DNA of 35,731 nt, from NCBI GenBank assembly GCA_001898855.1, contig MKVN01000047.1, positions 1 through 35,731 of the forward strand, given 5' to 3'. Position numbers and translations under genes: made by a program. The notes below the pieces were generated by a model. The model saw nothing but the letters and a program-made list of their open reading frames with translations, was not told the DNA's origin and made no database searches. The DNA comes from Micrococcales bacterium 73-13. GTDB taxonomy: Bacteria > Actinomycetota > Actinomycetes > Actinomycetales > Microbacteriaceae. Below, in pieces: positions 1 through 7,713 of this stretch. The first letter of the stretch is position 1. The number at the start of each line of letters is the position of its first letter.

Positions 1-167
1 CCCGTCCCGCCGAGCAGCCCGCTCAGGTCGACGCCGAGGAACGAGGAGACGAGCGCGATGAGGATCGCGCCGACCCCGACGCCGCCGACCGCGATGCCGG
101 CCTTCGCCCCGCCGCTGCGGCGGCGCACCCGGCTCGGATCGAGGTCGGCGCCCTCGTTGAAGGTCAC
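1..167 (-). CDS. Neutral zinc metallopeptidase, YpfJ/KPN_02809-like (N-terminal fragment)
   Basis: Only the first 55 codons are present; the gene runs off the left edge. It starts at GTG 167, preceded by ACGGAG that overlaps the stop of the DUF805 gene, with an 11-bp gap, so the two are probably co-transcribed. The N-terminus reads VTFNEGADLDPSRVRRRSGG, then a glycine-rich stretch and one hydrophobic helix (AGIAVGGVGVGAILIALVSS). Known of the family: YpfJ-like proteins open with a short motif ending in an Asp-Pro-Ser-Arg/Gln-Val pattern and an Arg-rich turn, then a single membrane helix and a Gly-rich linker before an extracytoplasmic HExxH domain. The catalytic domain is outside the window, so the call rests on the N-terminal pattern only. 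Confidence 0.6.
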   Translation of the reverse strand, partial: MTFNEGADLDPSRVRRRSGGAKAGIAVGGVGVGAILIALVSSFLGVDLSGLLGGT

Positions 168-177
168 GGGAGCTCCG

Positions 178-735
178 TCAGCGGGCGGCGAGGGGCCGGT
201 CGAAGCGCTGGCCGTACGGGTCGGTCGGCATCAGGCAGAGGATCAGCACGATGAGGCTGCCGACCGACGGCACCAGCAGCAGCCAGGCGAAGTGGCCGGA
301 GCGGTTCGAGTCGTGCAGCCGGCGGACGGTGACGGCCAGGTGCGGGACGAGCAGCGCGAGGCTGATCAGCAGCAGCACGACGTAGATCGCCACGAACCGG
401 CCGAGCAGCTCGAGGAACAGCGCGTTCGCGGCCGCGGACTGGTCCTCCGGCGCGCTCAGCGCGCCGCGCTGCACCGCCTCGGTGATGGCCGGGACCATCA
501 GCACGGCGATGACGACGCCGAGCACGATGCCGAGCAGGATGTCCCACAGGAACATCCACCAGTACTCGGAGAGGCTCGCGCGGCCCGAGAACCGTCCGTA
601 CTTCTGGAAGAAGCGCACGAGCGCGCCGCCGAACGAGATCCCCGGGATCGGGGCATCGGCGGGGTCGGTCGGGACGGGGGGCTGGTACGGCTGGCCGTAG
701 TACGGCTGCTGGCCGGCGGCAGGGGGAACGGTCAT
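178..735 (-). CDS. DUF805 family membrane protein
   Basis: A 185-aa protein. The first 25 residues are Pro/Gln/Tyr-rich (PPAAGQQPYYGQPYQPP), as is common in actinobacterial membrane proteins. The DUF805 signature follows: FFQKYGRFSGRASLSEYWW, then long hydrophobic helices at about residues 66-85, 115-135 and 155-170, with a conserved VTVRRLHDSNRSGHFAW segment between them. DUF805 proteins are small integral membrane proteins of unknown function. The ATG at 735 is supported by a TAGCCT -10 element exactly six bases upstream, which predicts a leaderless mRNA. The metallopeptidase gene follows 11 bp downstream. The family call is firm; no role can be assigned from context. Confidence 0.85.
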   Translation of the reverse strand: MTVPPAAGQQPYYGQPYQPPVPTDPADAPIPGISFGGALVRFFQKYGRFSGRASLSEYWWMFLWDILLGIVLGVVIAVLMVPAITEAVQRGALSAPEDQSAAANALFLELLGRFVAIYVVLLLISLALLVPHLAVTVRRLHDSNRSGHFAWLLLVPSVGSLIVLILCLMPTDPYGQRFDRPLAAR

Positions 736-741
736 AGCGCA

Positions 742-747
742 AGGCTA
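742..747 (-). promoter_or_regulatory. Leaderless-type -10 (TAGCCT) for the DUF805 gene
   Basis: TAGCCT on the minus strand is followed by six bases and then the ATG at 735, the spacing that puts the transcription start on the start codon. It overlaps the stop of the upstream oxidase gene. No -35 is recognisable. Confidence 0.55.
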
Positions 748-2796
748 GACGGTCGGGGCCTCCGAGCGCGCGGTCTGCGCCTGGGCGGCGTAATAGGCCC
801 GCGCCTCGTCCTGCCGCGCCCGCTCCTCGCCGGTCGCGATGCCGGCGCCGATGAGCTCGTCGGAGAACCGGAAGGCGTCGACGAGGTCGACGGCGCGGGC
901 GCGGATGCGCGGCAGCAGCCGGGTGTCGATGTACTCGGTGATCGCCCTCGCCCGGTTCGCGGAGATCCGGCCGTTGAGCAGGAACCAGCCGATGCCGCGC
1001 TCGATGAGCCCGAGGCCGAACAGGTCGCGCAGCCAGGTGAGCACCTGACGCGTGTCCGCGTCGAGCCCCGGATCGTCCAGCGCGTCGGTGAACGCCTCCC
1101 ACTGCAGCAGCTCCGCGTGCGCTCGGGCGGCGAGGATGAGGTCGTTCTGGTGGCGGTTGAACAGCTCGGCCGCCTCCTCCGCGCCCATACGCTTGCCGGC
1201 GCGCAGCGCCTGCGCGAGCTCGGCGACCATCGTCTCGACGCGGTCGGTGAGCAGCTGGCGCTGCGAGTCCGTGTCGCGCACCCAGCCGACCCTGCGCGCG
1301 GTGGAGCCGAAGTCGCGGATGTCCTGGCCGAGCTGGCGCAGCCCGGTCCGGCCGACGACGACCTCCTCGACCTGGTCGGCGACGTAGGCGCGGATCGTCG
1401 CGGCGTCGGGCTTCGACATCCGCTTCGCGTACTCGGTGAGCAGGCGCTTGCCGACCAGCTGCAGCAGCACGTTGTTGTCGCCCTCGAAGGTGGCCCAGAT
1501 GTCCATGTCGGCGCGCAGCGGCGCGATGCGGTTGACGGCCATGAAGCCCTGGCCGCCGCAGGCCTCGCGGCTCTCCTGCAGGACGTCGAGGCAGGCCCAG
1601 GTGCTCAGCGGCTTGAGCGCCGCGGCGAGCGTCTCCAGGTCCTGGCGGTCCTCGTCGGTGTCGGCGGCGCCGCTGAAGACCTCGTGGTACTTGCGCATCA
1701 GGCCCTCGTGGGCGAAGTTCATCGCGTACACCTCGGCGAGCCGGGGGAGCAGGCGCCGCTGGTGCCGGCCGTAGTCGAGCAGCACGGTCTCAGCCGCGCC
1801 GCGCTCCGGCGCGAACTGCCGGCGCACGTCGCCGTAGCGGATCGCGATGGTCAGCGCGAGCTTGGCGACCGCGGTCGCGGAGCCGTCGAGCGAGACGCGG
1901 CCCTGGACCAGCGCGCCGAGCATGGTGAAGAAGCGCCGGCCGGGGCTCGCGATCGGCGACGAGTACTCGCCGTCGGGCGCGACCGCGCCGTAGCGGTCGA
2001 GCAGGTTGAACCGCGGGACGCGGACGCGATCGAAGTGCAGCCGGCCGTTGTCCACGCCGTTCAGCCCGCCCTTGACGCCGTCGTCCTCGCCGCCGACCCC
2101 CGGCAGGAACGCCTTCGTCCTCGGATCGCGGATCGGCACGTAGAACGCGTGCACGCCGTGGTTCACGCCCCTGGTGACGAGCTGGGCGAACACGACGGCG
2201 GCGATGCCGGTCTCGGCGGCGTTGCCGAGGTAGTCCTTCCACGCGCCGCGGAAGGGGGTGTGGATGACGAACTCCTCCGTCTCCGGGTCGTAGGTCGCCG
2301 TCGTGCCGATCGAGGCGACGTCCGAGCCGTGGCCGGTCTCCGTCATCGCGAACGCTCCGGGGATGCGCAGCGTCATGACGTCCTCGAGCCAGGCGTCGTG
2401 ATGCCGGTCGGTGCCGAGCAGCAGGATGGCCGAGCCGAACAGGCCCCACTGCACGCCGCCCTTGATCGCGACGCTCGGGTCGCCGAGGACGAGCTCCTCG
2501 AAGCCGGAGATGTTCGCCCCCGGGTCCTCGGAGCCGCCGATCCGCTTCGGGAAGGCGCGGCCGGTGACGCCGAGCTCGACGAGGCGGTGCAGCGCCTTGA
2601 CGACGCGGTCGCGGTGCTCGCGCATCGACTCGCCGGGCACGCGCCGGATGAGCGGGTCGAGGCTGAGCCGCCGTGCCTCGAGGCGGACGTCCGACCAGCG
2701 GCCGAGCAGGAGCCTCCCGAGGGCGCCGACGTCGACCTTCGGGTCGGCGGTGGCGGCGGTCGCAGGGGTCTCGGACGCGGCGGAGGTCGTGGTCAT
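745..2796 (-). CDS. Acyl-CoA oxidase / long acyl-CoA dehydrogenase family protein
   Basis: A 683-aa flavoprotein predicted to catalyse the first, alpha-beta desaturating step of acyl-CoA oxidation. The length fits acyl-CoA oxidases (about 650-700 aa) rather than classical 380-400 aa dehydrogenases. Residues 149-160 (FAMTETGHGSDV) match the oxidase flavin/substrate motif, followed by TTATYDPETEEFVIHTP. ACGGQGF at about 412-418 and FEGDNNVLLQ at 437-446, with the expected catalytic Glu, complete the signature. The frame is open to 3246, but MTTTSAASE at 2796 is chosen because a TACGAT -10 lies exactly six bases upstream and the upstream part has no homology-like sequence. Electron transfer to oxygen versus ETF cannot be decided here. 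Confidence 0.87.
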   Translation of the reverse strand: MTTTSAASETPATAATADPKVDVGALGRLLLGRWSDVRLEARRLSLDPLIRRVPGESMREHRDRVVKALHRLVELGVTGRAFPKRIGGSEDPGANISGFEELVLGDPSVAIKGGVQWGLFGSAILLLGTDRHHDAWLEDVMTLRIPGAFAMTETGHGSDVASIGTTATYDPETEEFVIHTPFRGAWKDYLGNAAETGIAAVVFAQLVTRGVNHGVHAFYVPIRDPRTKAFLPGVGGEDDGVKGGLNGVDNGRLHFDRVRVPRFNLLDRYGAVAPDGEYSSPIASPGRRFFTMLGALVQGRVSLDGSATAVAKLALTIAIRYGDVRRQFAPERGAAETVLLDYGRHQRRLLPRLAEVYAMNFAHEGLMRKYHEVFSGAADTDEDRQDLETLAAALKPLSTWACLDVLQESREACGGQGFMAVNRIAPLRADMDIWATFEGDNNVLLQLVGKRLLTEYAKRMSKPDAATIRAYVADQVEEVVVGRTGLRQLGQDIRDFGSTARRVGWVRDTDSQRQLLTDRVETMVAELAQALRAGKRMGAEEAAELFNRHQNDLILAARAHAELLQWEAFTDALDDPGLDADTRQVLTWLRDLFGLGLIERGIGWFLLNGRISANRARAITEYIDTRLLPRIRARAVDLVDAFRFSDELIGAGIATGEERARQDEARAYYAAQAQTARSEAPTV

Positions 2797-2802
2797 GCGG
2801 CC

Positions 2803-2808
2803 ATCGTA
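2803..2808 (-). promoter_or_regulatory. Leaderless-type -10 (TACGAT) for the acyl-CoA oxidase gene
   Basis: TACGAT on the minus strand, then six bases, then ATG at 2796. It supports the start choice. It lies just downstream of the strong terminator at 2860-2903, so the gene is probably its own transcription unit. Confidence 0.55.
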
Positions 2809-2859
2809 GGCTTCGGACAGCGGAACGACCTGATCGCTGTCAGGGCCGCACAAATCGAC

Positions 2860-2903
2860 CCGGGTTCCGGCGATCCGTCTTGGCGCGGATCGCCGGAACC
2901 CGG
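2860..2903 (-). terminator. Perfect 18-bp hairpin terminator
   Basis: The arms 2860-2877 (CCGGGTTCCGGCGATCCG) and 2886-2903 are exact reverse complements around an 8-base loop. There is no U tract, as is usual in actinomycetes. Its position, 12 bp after the 75-aa gene and 52 bp before the oxidase promoter, fits a terminator for the small-gene unit. Confidence 0.75.
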
Positions 2904-2914
2904 CCGGGCGCTCG

Positions 2915-3142
2915 TCACCACGGCCGGCGCAGCAGCAGGGATCGCTCGATCTCGGCACGGCGGCGCTCGTTGGCCAGCACGAGCTCGTGGCGCCGCAGCA
3001 GGGTCTCGCGGTCCTGCTCGCGGTCGAGCCGGAGCAGCGCGCGCACGGCGATGCGCAGCGCGAGCCGCTCGTGCAGCCGGAGCCGCGGCAGCACGGTCTC
3101 CAGCTGCCGGGTATCGGGCGGATGGACGGTGGGGGTGGACAT
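2915..3142 (-). CDS. Small basic Leu/Arg-rich protein of unknown function
   Basis: A 75-aa protein with ATG at 3142 and a Shine-Dalgarno-like GAGG seven bases upstream. The first 13 residues look disordered (MSTPTVHPPDT), and the rest is very rich in Leu, Arg and Glu (RLRLHERLALRIAVRALLRL, then HELVLANERRRAEIERSLLL). It could form one or two amphipathic, possibly coiled-coil helices; no clean membrane segment is seen. Short Arg/Leu-rich proteins of this general style occur in Microbacteriaceae genomes, but I do not recognise a named family. A perfect 18-bp terminator stem follows within 12 bp, which supports a real gene end. Confidence 0.5.
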   Translation of the reverse strand: MSTPTVHPPDTRQLETVLPRLRLHERLALRIAVRALLRLDREQDRETLLRRHELVLANERRRAEIERSLLLRRPW

Positions 3143-3221
3143 GGTGGGACCTCGTGATCGATGCTCGGAGGCGCGGCGGAGCGCCGCGCGGGCGGAGGCG
3201 CCGGATGGCGCGAGGACCGCG

Positions 3222-3239
3222 AGCGGGCATATGCCCGCT
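3222..3239. repeat. 18-bp perfect palindrome between two small genes
   Basis: AGCGGGCATATGCCCGCT is a perfect, loopless palindrome 28 bp after the stop of the 29-aa reading frame and 79 bp before the start of the 75-aa gene. The absence of a loop favours a protein-binding site over a terminator, but an RNA hairpin cannot be excluded. Confidence 0.5.
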
Positions 3240-3267
3240 GCGGCATGCCCCTCAGGGCGTCAGCGGG

Positions 3268-3357
3268 TCAGGCTGCGGGCGCGACGACGCGGGAGGATCC
3301 TCGGCGCGCGACCGCACCGCTGACCGGTGCGTGCTCGGTGATCTCGATCGGGTTCAT
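3268..3357 (-). CDS. Possible 29-aa small protein or leader peptide
   Basis: ATG at 3357 is preceded by a near-perfect AAGGAGG Shine-Dalgarno sequence about eight bases away, and opens a 29-codon frame beginning MNPIEITEHAPVSG and ending RVVAPAA. The strength of the ribosome site is the main evidence. It lies 90 bp after recQ on the same strand and 125 bp before the 75-aa gene, with a palindrome in between. It could be a short secreted or regulatory peptide, or a translated leader that affects the next gene. There is no hydrophobic stretch. No family is recognised. Confidence 0.4.
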   Translation of the reverse strand: MNPIEITEHAPVSGAVARRGSSRVVAPAA

Positions 3358-3407
3358 TGCCGGGCCTCCTTCCGCTCTCTGGCCGCCTGGTCGATGGGCA
3401 GCATTGC

Positions 3408-3413
3408 AGGATA
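3408..3413 (-). promoter_or_regulatory. Weak candidate -10 (TATCCT) for the small-gene unit
   Basis: TATCCT on the minus strand between recQ and the 29-aa frame would give a leader of about 44 bases ending in the AAGGAGG site. No -35 is visible, so this is tentative. Confidence 0.25.
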
Positions 3414-3447
3414 CGTGCCCGCCGCGCCCCGGAGGAAGCCCGATGCA

Positions 3448-5292
3448 TCACGAATGCGTAACGCTCGCGGCGACGAGCTCGAGCACCGCGTCGCCGTAGG
3501 TCTCCAGCTTCTTCGCGCCGATCCCCGAGATCTGCGCCAGCTCGTCCGGCGTGGCAGGGCGCGTCGCGGCGATGCCGCGCAGCGTCGCATCGGCGAACAC
3601 GACGTAGGCCGGCACGTTCTGCTCGCGGGCGACCCCGGCCCGCCAGGCGCGCAGCGCCTCGAACAGGCCCGCGTCCTGCGGTGCCAGGTCGGCCGGCGGC
3701 CTCGCCCGGCCCGCCGAGCGCGACCGGGCCGAGCGGGCGACGTCCTTGCGCAGCATGACCGGCCGCTCGCCGCGCAGCACCGCCGGCGCCTCGTCGCCGA
3801 GGCGGAGCGTGCCGTGCTCGTCGCGGACCGCGAGCACGCCCTGCGCGAGGAGCTGGCGGACGACGCCCCGCCACTCCAGCTCGGACAGCTCGGCCCCGAT
3901 CCCGAAGGTCGCCAGCGCGTCGTGCCCGAGCCGCTGGACGCGCTCGGTCTCCCGGCCGAGCAGGACGTCGATGTGCTGGCCGGCGCCGTAGCGCTGGTCG
4001 CGCTCGCGGTCGAGGCGCACGATCGTGGAGAGCAGCTTCTGCGCCGCGACGGTGCCGTCCCAGGCCTCCGGCGGGCTGAGGCAGGTGTCGCAGTTCCCGC
4101 AGCCCTGCTCCCCGACGGAGGACTGCCCGAAGTAGCGCAGCAGCCGGGACCGGCGGCACTCGACCGTCTCGCACAGCGCAAGCATCGCGTCGAGATGGGC
4201 GGTGAGGTTCCGCCGATGGGCGGCCGTGCCCTCCGACTGCTCGATGAGCCGCCGCTGCTGCACCACGTCGGCGAGCCCGTACGCCATCCAGGCCGTCGCC
4301 GGCAGGCCGTCCCGCCCGGCCCGGCCGGTCTCCTGGTAGTAGCCCTCGACCGACTTCGGCAGGTCGAGGTGGGCGACGAAGCGCACGTCGGGCTTGTCGA
4401 TCCCCATCCCGAAGGCGATCGTCGCGACGATCACCACGCCGTCCTCGCGCAGGAAGCGCGCCTGGTTCCGCCGCCGCGTCGCCTGGTCGAGCCCCGCGTG
4501 GTACGGGAGGGCGTCGACGCCGGCCGCGGCGAGCGCCTCGGCGGTCCGCTCGACGGAGCTCCGCGAGAGGCAGTAGACGATGCCCGCATCCCCCGGATGC
4601 TCCTCGCGGATCAGCCGGAGCAGCTGGTGCAGCGGCTGGTCCTTCGGCTCGATGCGGTAGGCGATGTTCGGCCGATCGAAGCTCGCGACGAACTGCCGCG
4701 CGTCCTGCAGGCCGAGCCGCTCGACGATCTCGGCCCGCGTCGCGGCCGTCGCCGTGGCGGTCAGCGCGATGCGCGGGACCTCCGGCCAGCGCTCGTGCAG
4801 CATGGAGAGGCCGAGGTAGTCCGGGCGGAAGTCGTGGCCCCACTGGGCGACGCAGTGCGCCTCGTCGATCGCGAACAGCGCGATCGGGGCCGAGTCCAGC
4901 AGCTCCGCGGTGCCGGGCACGGCGAGGCGCTCCGGCGCGAGGTACAGCAGGTCGAGCTCGCCGGCCCGCACCGCGCGCTCGACCGCCCGGCGCTCCTCGG
5001 CGTCCTGCGTCGAGTTGAGGAACGCGGCGCGGACGCCGAGCGCCGCGAGCGCGTCGACCTGGTCCTGCATGAGGGCGATCAGCGGCGAGACCACCACGCC
5101 GGTGCCCTCGCGCACGAGGGCCGGCACCTGGTAGCACAGCGACTTGCCGCCGCCGGTCGGCATCAGCACCAGCGCGTCGCCGCCGCCGGCGACGGTGGAG
5201 ATGATCTCGGCCTGCTCGCCGCGGAATGCGGGGTAGCCCCAGACGCGTTGCAGCACCTCGAGGAACTGCTCGCGCGGGTCGGGGCCGGTCAT
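3448..5292 (-). CDS. recQ: ATP-dependent DNA helicase RecQ
   Basis: A 614-aa superfamily 2 3'-5' DNA helicase that unwinds recombination and replication intermediates. The domain order is canonical: a Q-motif region (FRGEQAEII, 24-31), Walker A PTGGGKS at 45-51, DEAH box at 143-146 within [19 protein letters not shown], motif V/VI region [21 protein letters not shown] then [13 protein letters not shown] zinc-binding RQC region follows ([17 protein letters not shown]...GCGNCDTC), a winged helix, and a C-terminal HRDC domain ending in a [18 protein letters not shown] helix-hairpin-helix-like segment. The ATG at 5292 follows a TAGACT -10 by six bases. It is divergent from an MFS exporter; no functional link is implied. 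Confidence 0.96.
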   Translation of the reverse strand: MTGPDPREQFLEVLQRVWGYPAFRGEQAEIISTVAGGGDALVLMPTGGGKSLCYQVPALVREGTGVVVSPLIALMQDQVDALAALGVRAAFLNSTQDAEERRAVERAVRAGELDLLYLAPERLAVPGTAELLDSAPIALFAIDEAHCVAQWGHDFRPDYLGLSMLHERWPEVPRIALTATATAATRAEIVERLGLQDARQFVASFDRPNIAYRIEPKDQPLHQLLRLIREEHPGDAGIVYCLSRSSVERTAEALAAAGVDALPYHAGLDQATRRRNQARFLREDGVVIVATIAFGMGIDKPDVRFVAHLDLPKSVEGYYQETGRAGRDGLPATAWMAYGLADVVQQRRLIEQSEGTAAHRRNLTAHLDAMLALCETVECRRSRLLRYFGQSSVGEQGCGNCDTCLSPPEAWDGTVAAQKLLSTIVRLDRERDQRYGAGQHIDVLLGRETERVQRLGHDALATFGIGAELSELEWRGVVRQLLAQGVLAVRDEHGTLRLGDEAPAVLRGERPVMLRKDVARSARSRSAGRARPPADLAPQDAGLFEALRAWRAGVAREQNVPAYVVFADATLRGIAATRPATPDELAQISGIGAKKLETYGDAVLELVAASVTHS

Positions 5293-5298
5293 GCCGCG

Positions 5299-5308
5299 AG
5301 TCTAGGCT
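5299..5308. promoter_or_regulatory. Overlapping divergent -10 elements for recQ and the MFS gene
   Basis: The minus-strand TAGACT (5304-5299) is six bases from the recQ ATG and predicts a leaderless transcript. On the plus strand TAGGCT (5303-5308) could serve the MFS gene with a start near 5315. The two hexamers share bases 5303-5304, so polymerase cannot occupy both at once. Confidence 0.45.
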
Positions 5309-5329
5309 TGACCTCGGACGGGACGGGCT

Positions 5330-6772
5330 GTGGGCGACGAACGCGAGCGGGAGCGACTGCGGCGCTCGCCGAGCCCCGGCGCGATCGTCGCGGCGCTCGC
5401 GATCGGCGGGCTCACCTCCTCGTTCATGCAGACGATCATCATCCCGATCCAGTACGAGCTGCCGACCCTGCTCGACGCGCCGCGCTCCGACACCGCCTGG
5501 GTCGTCACGATCACCCTGCTCACCGCGGCGGTCACCACGCCGATCGCGGGCCGGCTCGGCGACATGTTCGGGAAGCGCCGCATCGCGCTCGCGGTGCTCG
5601 CCATCATGGTCGTCGGCTGCGTCGTCGCGGCGACCTCGCACGACATCGTCGGCATGATCATCGGGCGCGGCCTGCAGGGCGTCGGCATGGGGATCCTCCC
5701 GCTCGGCATCTCGATCATGCGCGACGTGCTGCCCGAGCGCCGACTCGGCAGCGGCATCGCGCTGATGTCCGCGACGATGGGGATCGGCGGCGCGATCGGG
5801 CTCCCGCTCGCGGCGTTCGCGGCCGAGCAGTGGGACTACCACGCGCTGTTCTGGATCGCCGGCGCGATCGGCCTGCTGAGCCTGCTGCTCATCCTCGCGA
5901 TCGTGCCGGTCAGCGTGCTGCGCAGCCTCGGGCGATTCGACTGGGTCGGCGCGATCGGCCTCGCGATCGGCATCGTCGGCATCCTGCTCGCCCTCTCCAG
6001 CGGCGGCGAGTGGGGCTGGCTCTCGCCGCCGACGCTCGGCGTCGGGCTCGGCGGCGTCGCGGTGCTGCTGCTGTGGGGCTGGTACGAGCTGCGCGACCGG
6101 AACCCGCTGGTCGACCTGCGCGTGGCCGCCCGGCGCCCGGTGCTGCTCGCGAACCTCTCATCGCTGCTGCTGTCGTTCGGCCTGTTCTCGTTCAACATCG
6201 GGATCCCGCAGTTCCTCGAGAACCCCGTCGCCTCCCAGGCGGGCCTCGGGCTCTCCCTGATGGAGGCGAGCCTCGGACTGCTGCCCTTCGGCTTCACGAT
6301 CCTGCTCGTCTCGCCCATCGCGGGGCGGCTGATGGGCGTCGTCGGCCCCAAGCCGCTCATGGTCGCCGGCGGCGTCCTGGTCGCGATCGCCTACGTCGTG
6401 TGCCTGCTCTGGCTGCACACCCTGTGGTCGGCGATGGTCGTCAACGTGATCGCGGCCGCCGGCATCGGCGCCGCCTTCGCGGCGGCGCCGAGCGCCATCA
6501 TGCGCGCGGTGCCGATGACCGAGACGGCGGCGGCGAACGGCATCAACTCGCTCATGCGCTCCGTCGGCACGACGCTCGCGGCGGCGATGATCGGCGTGGT
6601 CCTCTCGGCGATCACCGTCCAGGTCGGCGACGTCATGGTCCCCTCCTGGGACGCGTTCCAGCTCGCCTTCGTGCTCGGGCTCGTCGCGGCGCTCGCGAGC
6701 TCGCTGCTCGCCGCGTTCATCCCGCGGCACAGGCCCTGCCCCGCCGGCGAGCACCCGTCGCTCCCCGCCTGA
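5330..6772 (+). CDS. MFS transporter, DHA2 (14-helix drug:H+ antiporter) type
   Basis: A 480-aa integral membrane protein, probably a proton-driven multidrug or metabolite exporter. It has the helix 1 segment SSFMQTIIIPIQYELP (DHA2 members have an acidic residue in a similar place), motif A-like GRLGDMFGKRR after helix 2, a DHA2-like GRGLQGVGMGILPLG segment in helix 4, and around 14 hydrophobic segments by inspection. The N-terminal 17 residues are charged. The GTG at 5330 is the first start in frame and sits 37 bp from recQ; no strong ribosome site is visible, so a slightly later start is possible. The substrate cannot be inferred; a drug-resistance role would be a guess from family. Confidence 0.85.
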   Translation: MGDERERERLRRSPSPGAIVAALAIGGLTSSFMQTIIIPIQYELPTLLDAPRSDTAWVVTITLLTAAVTTPIAGRLGDMFGKRRIALAVLAIMVVGCVVAATSHDIVGMIIGRGLQGVGMGILPLGISIMRDVLPERRLGSGIALMSATMGIGGAIGLPLAAFAAEQWDYHALFWIAGAIGLLSLLLILAIVPVSVLRSLGRFDWVGAIGLAIGIVGILLALSSGGEWGWLSPPTLGVGLGGVAVLLLWGWYELRDRNPLVDLRVAARRPVLLANLSSLLLSFGLFSFNIGIPQFLENPVASQAGLGLSLMEASLGLLPFGFTILLVSPIAGRLMGVVGPKPLMVAGGVLVAIAYVVCLLWLHTLWSAMVVNVIAAAGIGAAFAAAPSAIMRAVPMTETAAANGINSLMRSVGTTLAAAMIGVVLSAITVQVGDVMVPSWDAFQLAFVLGLVAALASSLLAAFIPRHRPCPAGEHPSLPA

Positions 6773-6782
6773 TCGGCCCGGA

Positions 6783-6788
6783 TAGGCT
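6783..6788 (+). promoter_or_regulatory. Leaderless-type -10 (TAGGCT) for the EamA gene
   Basis: TAGGCT is followed by six bases and then ATG at 6795, in the 22-bp gap after the MFS gene. It suggests the EamA gene has its own leaderless transcript even if it is also read from upstream. Confidence 0.55.
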
Positions 6789-6794
6789 CGGGCG

Positions 6795-7679
6795 ATGCTC
6801 ACGGTCGTCGTCGGACTCACCAGCGCGATCGTGTTCGGCGCGGCCGACTTCCTCGGCGGGATCGCCGCCAGGCGGATGGGCGCGGTGCTGGCGACCGGGC
6901 TCGCCTCGGCGGTCGGCATCGTCGTGCTCGCACTCGTGGCGCTCGCCGTGCCCGCGCGCTGGAGCTGGGAGGCGGTCGGCGCCGGGGCGCTCTCCGGGGT
7001 GTGCGGCGCGGTCGCGATCGGACTGCTCTACGCCTGCCTCGCGATCGGCCCGATGAGCATCCTGTCGCCGCTGACCGCCCTGGTCTCCGCGGTCGTGCCG
7101 CTCGTCGTCGCGTCCGCGCTCGGCGAGCGGATCGGCGCGCTCGGCTGGGTCGGCCTCGGCACCGGCCTCGTCGCGGTGGTGCTGGTCGGCTTCGTGCCGG
7201 AGCGCGGCGCCGTGCGGCCGAGCCTGCGCGGCATCCTGATGGCGATCGGCTCGGGCGTCGCGATCGGCGCGTTCCTCATCGTCATCGACCGCGCCCCGGA
7301 CGACTCCGGGCTCGTCCCGCTCGTCGCGAACCGCGTCGTCGTCGCGGCGATCATGCTGACGATCGCGGCGGCGCTCGCCGCCCTCGTCGCGGCCCGCCGC
7401 CGGCGGGAGGGGACCGGCGCGGCGCCGCGGACCCCCGGCCCGATTCGGGCCGGCCTGCTGCTCGCGGTCGGCTGCGGCGTCGTCGACGCCGCCGCCAACG
7501 CCGGCCTCCTCTGGGGCGTGCGCATCGGCGACCTGTCGGTGATGGCGGTGCTCGCGGCGCTCTACCCGATCGGCACCATCGTGCTCGCGCGGATCGTGCT
7601 GAAGGAGCGCATCGCACCGGTGCAGTACGCCGGCCTCGCCCTCGCGGTGGCTGCGAGCGCCCTCCTCGCCCTCGACTGA
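6795..7679 (+). CDS. EamA/DMT-family transporter
   Basis: A 294-aa protein with about ten hydrophobic helices arranged as two EamA repeats: the first from MLTVVVGLTSAIVFGAADFL to about residue 140, the second from RGILMAIGSGVAIGAFLIVI to the C-terminus. Each repeat ends with a conserved tail, here LGERIGALGWVGLGTGLVAV and LKERIAPVQYAGLALAVAAS, typical of drug/metabolite transporters. Members move amino acids, nucleobases or other small metabolites; the substrate cannot be told here. The gene ends 34 bp from the convergent modB, with no obvious terminator between them. Confidence 0.87.
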   Translation: MLTVVVGLTSAIVFGAADFLGGIAARRMGAVLATGLASAVGIVVLALVALAVPARWSWEAVGAGALSGVCGAVAIGLLYACLAIGPMSILSPLTALVSAVVPLVVASALGERIGALGWVGLGTGLVAVVLVGFVPERGAVRPSLRGILMAIGSGVAIGAFLIVIDRAPDDSGLVPLVANRVVVAAIMLTIAAALAALVAARRRREGTGAAPRTPGPIRAGLLLAVGCGVVDAAANAGLLWGVRIGDLSVMAVLAALYPIGTIVLARIVLKERIAPVQYAGLALAVAASALLALD

Positions 7680-7713
7680 GCGCTCTGTCGTCCGGGCGCC
7701 GACGGCCGGCGGG

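Noticed and set aside
58-7056. An open frame of 2332 codons on the plus strand
   Set aside because: It lies opposite several complete genes with clear family motifs, has Arg/Ala/Gly-rich low-complexity translation and no recognisable domain. It is a product of GC-rich codon use on the other strand.
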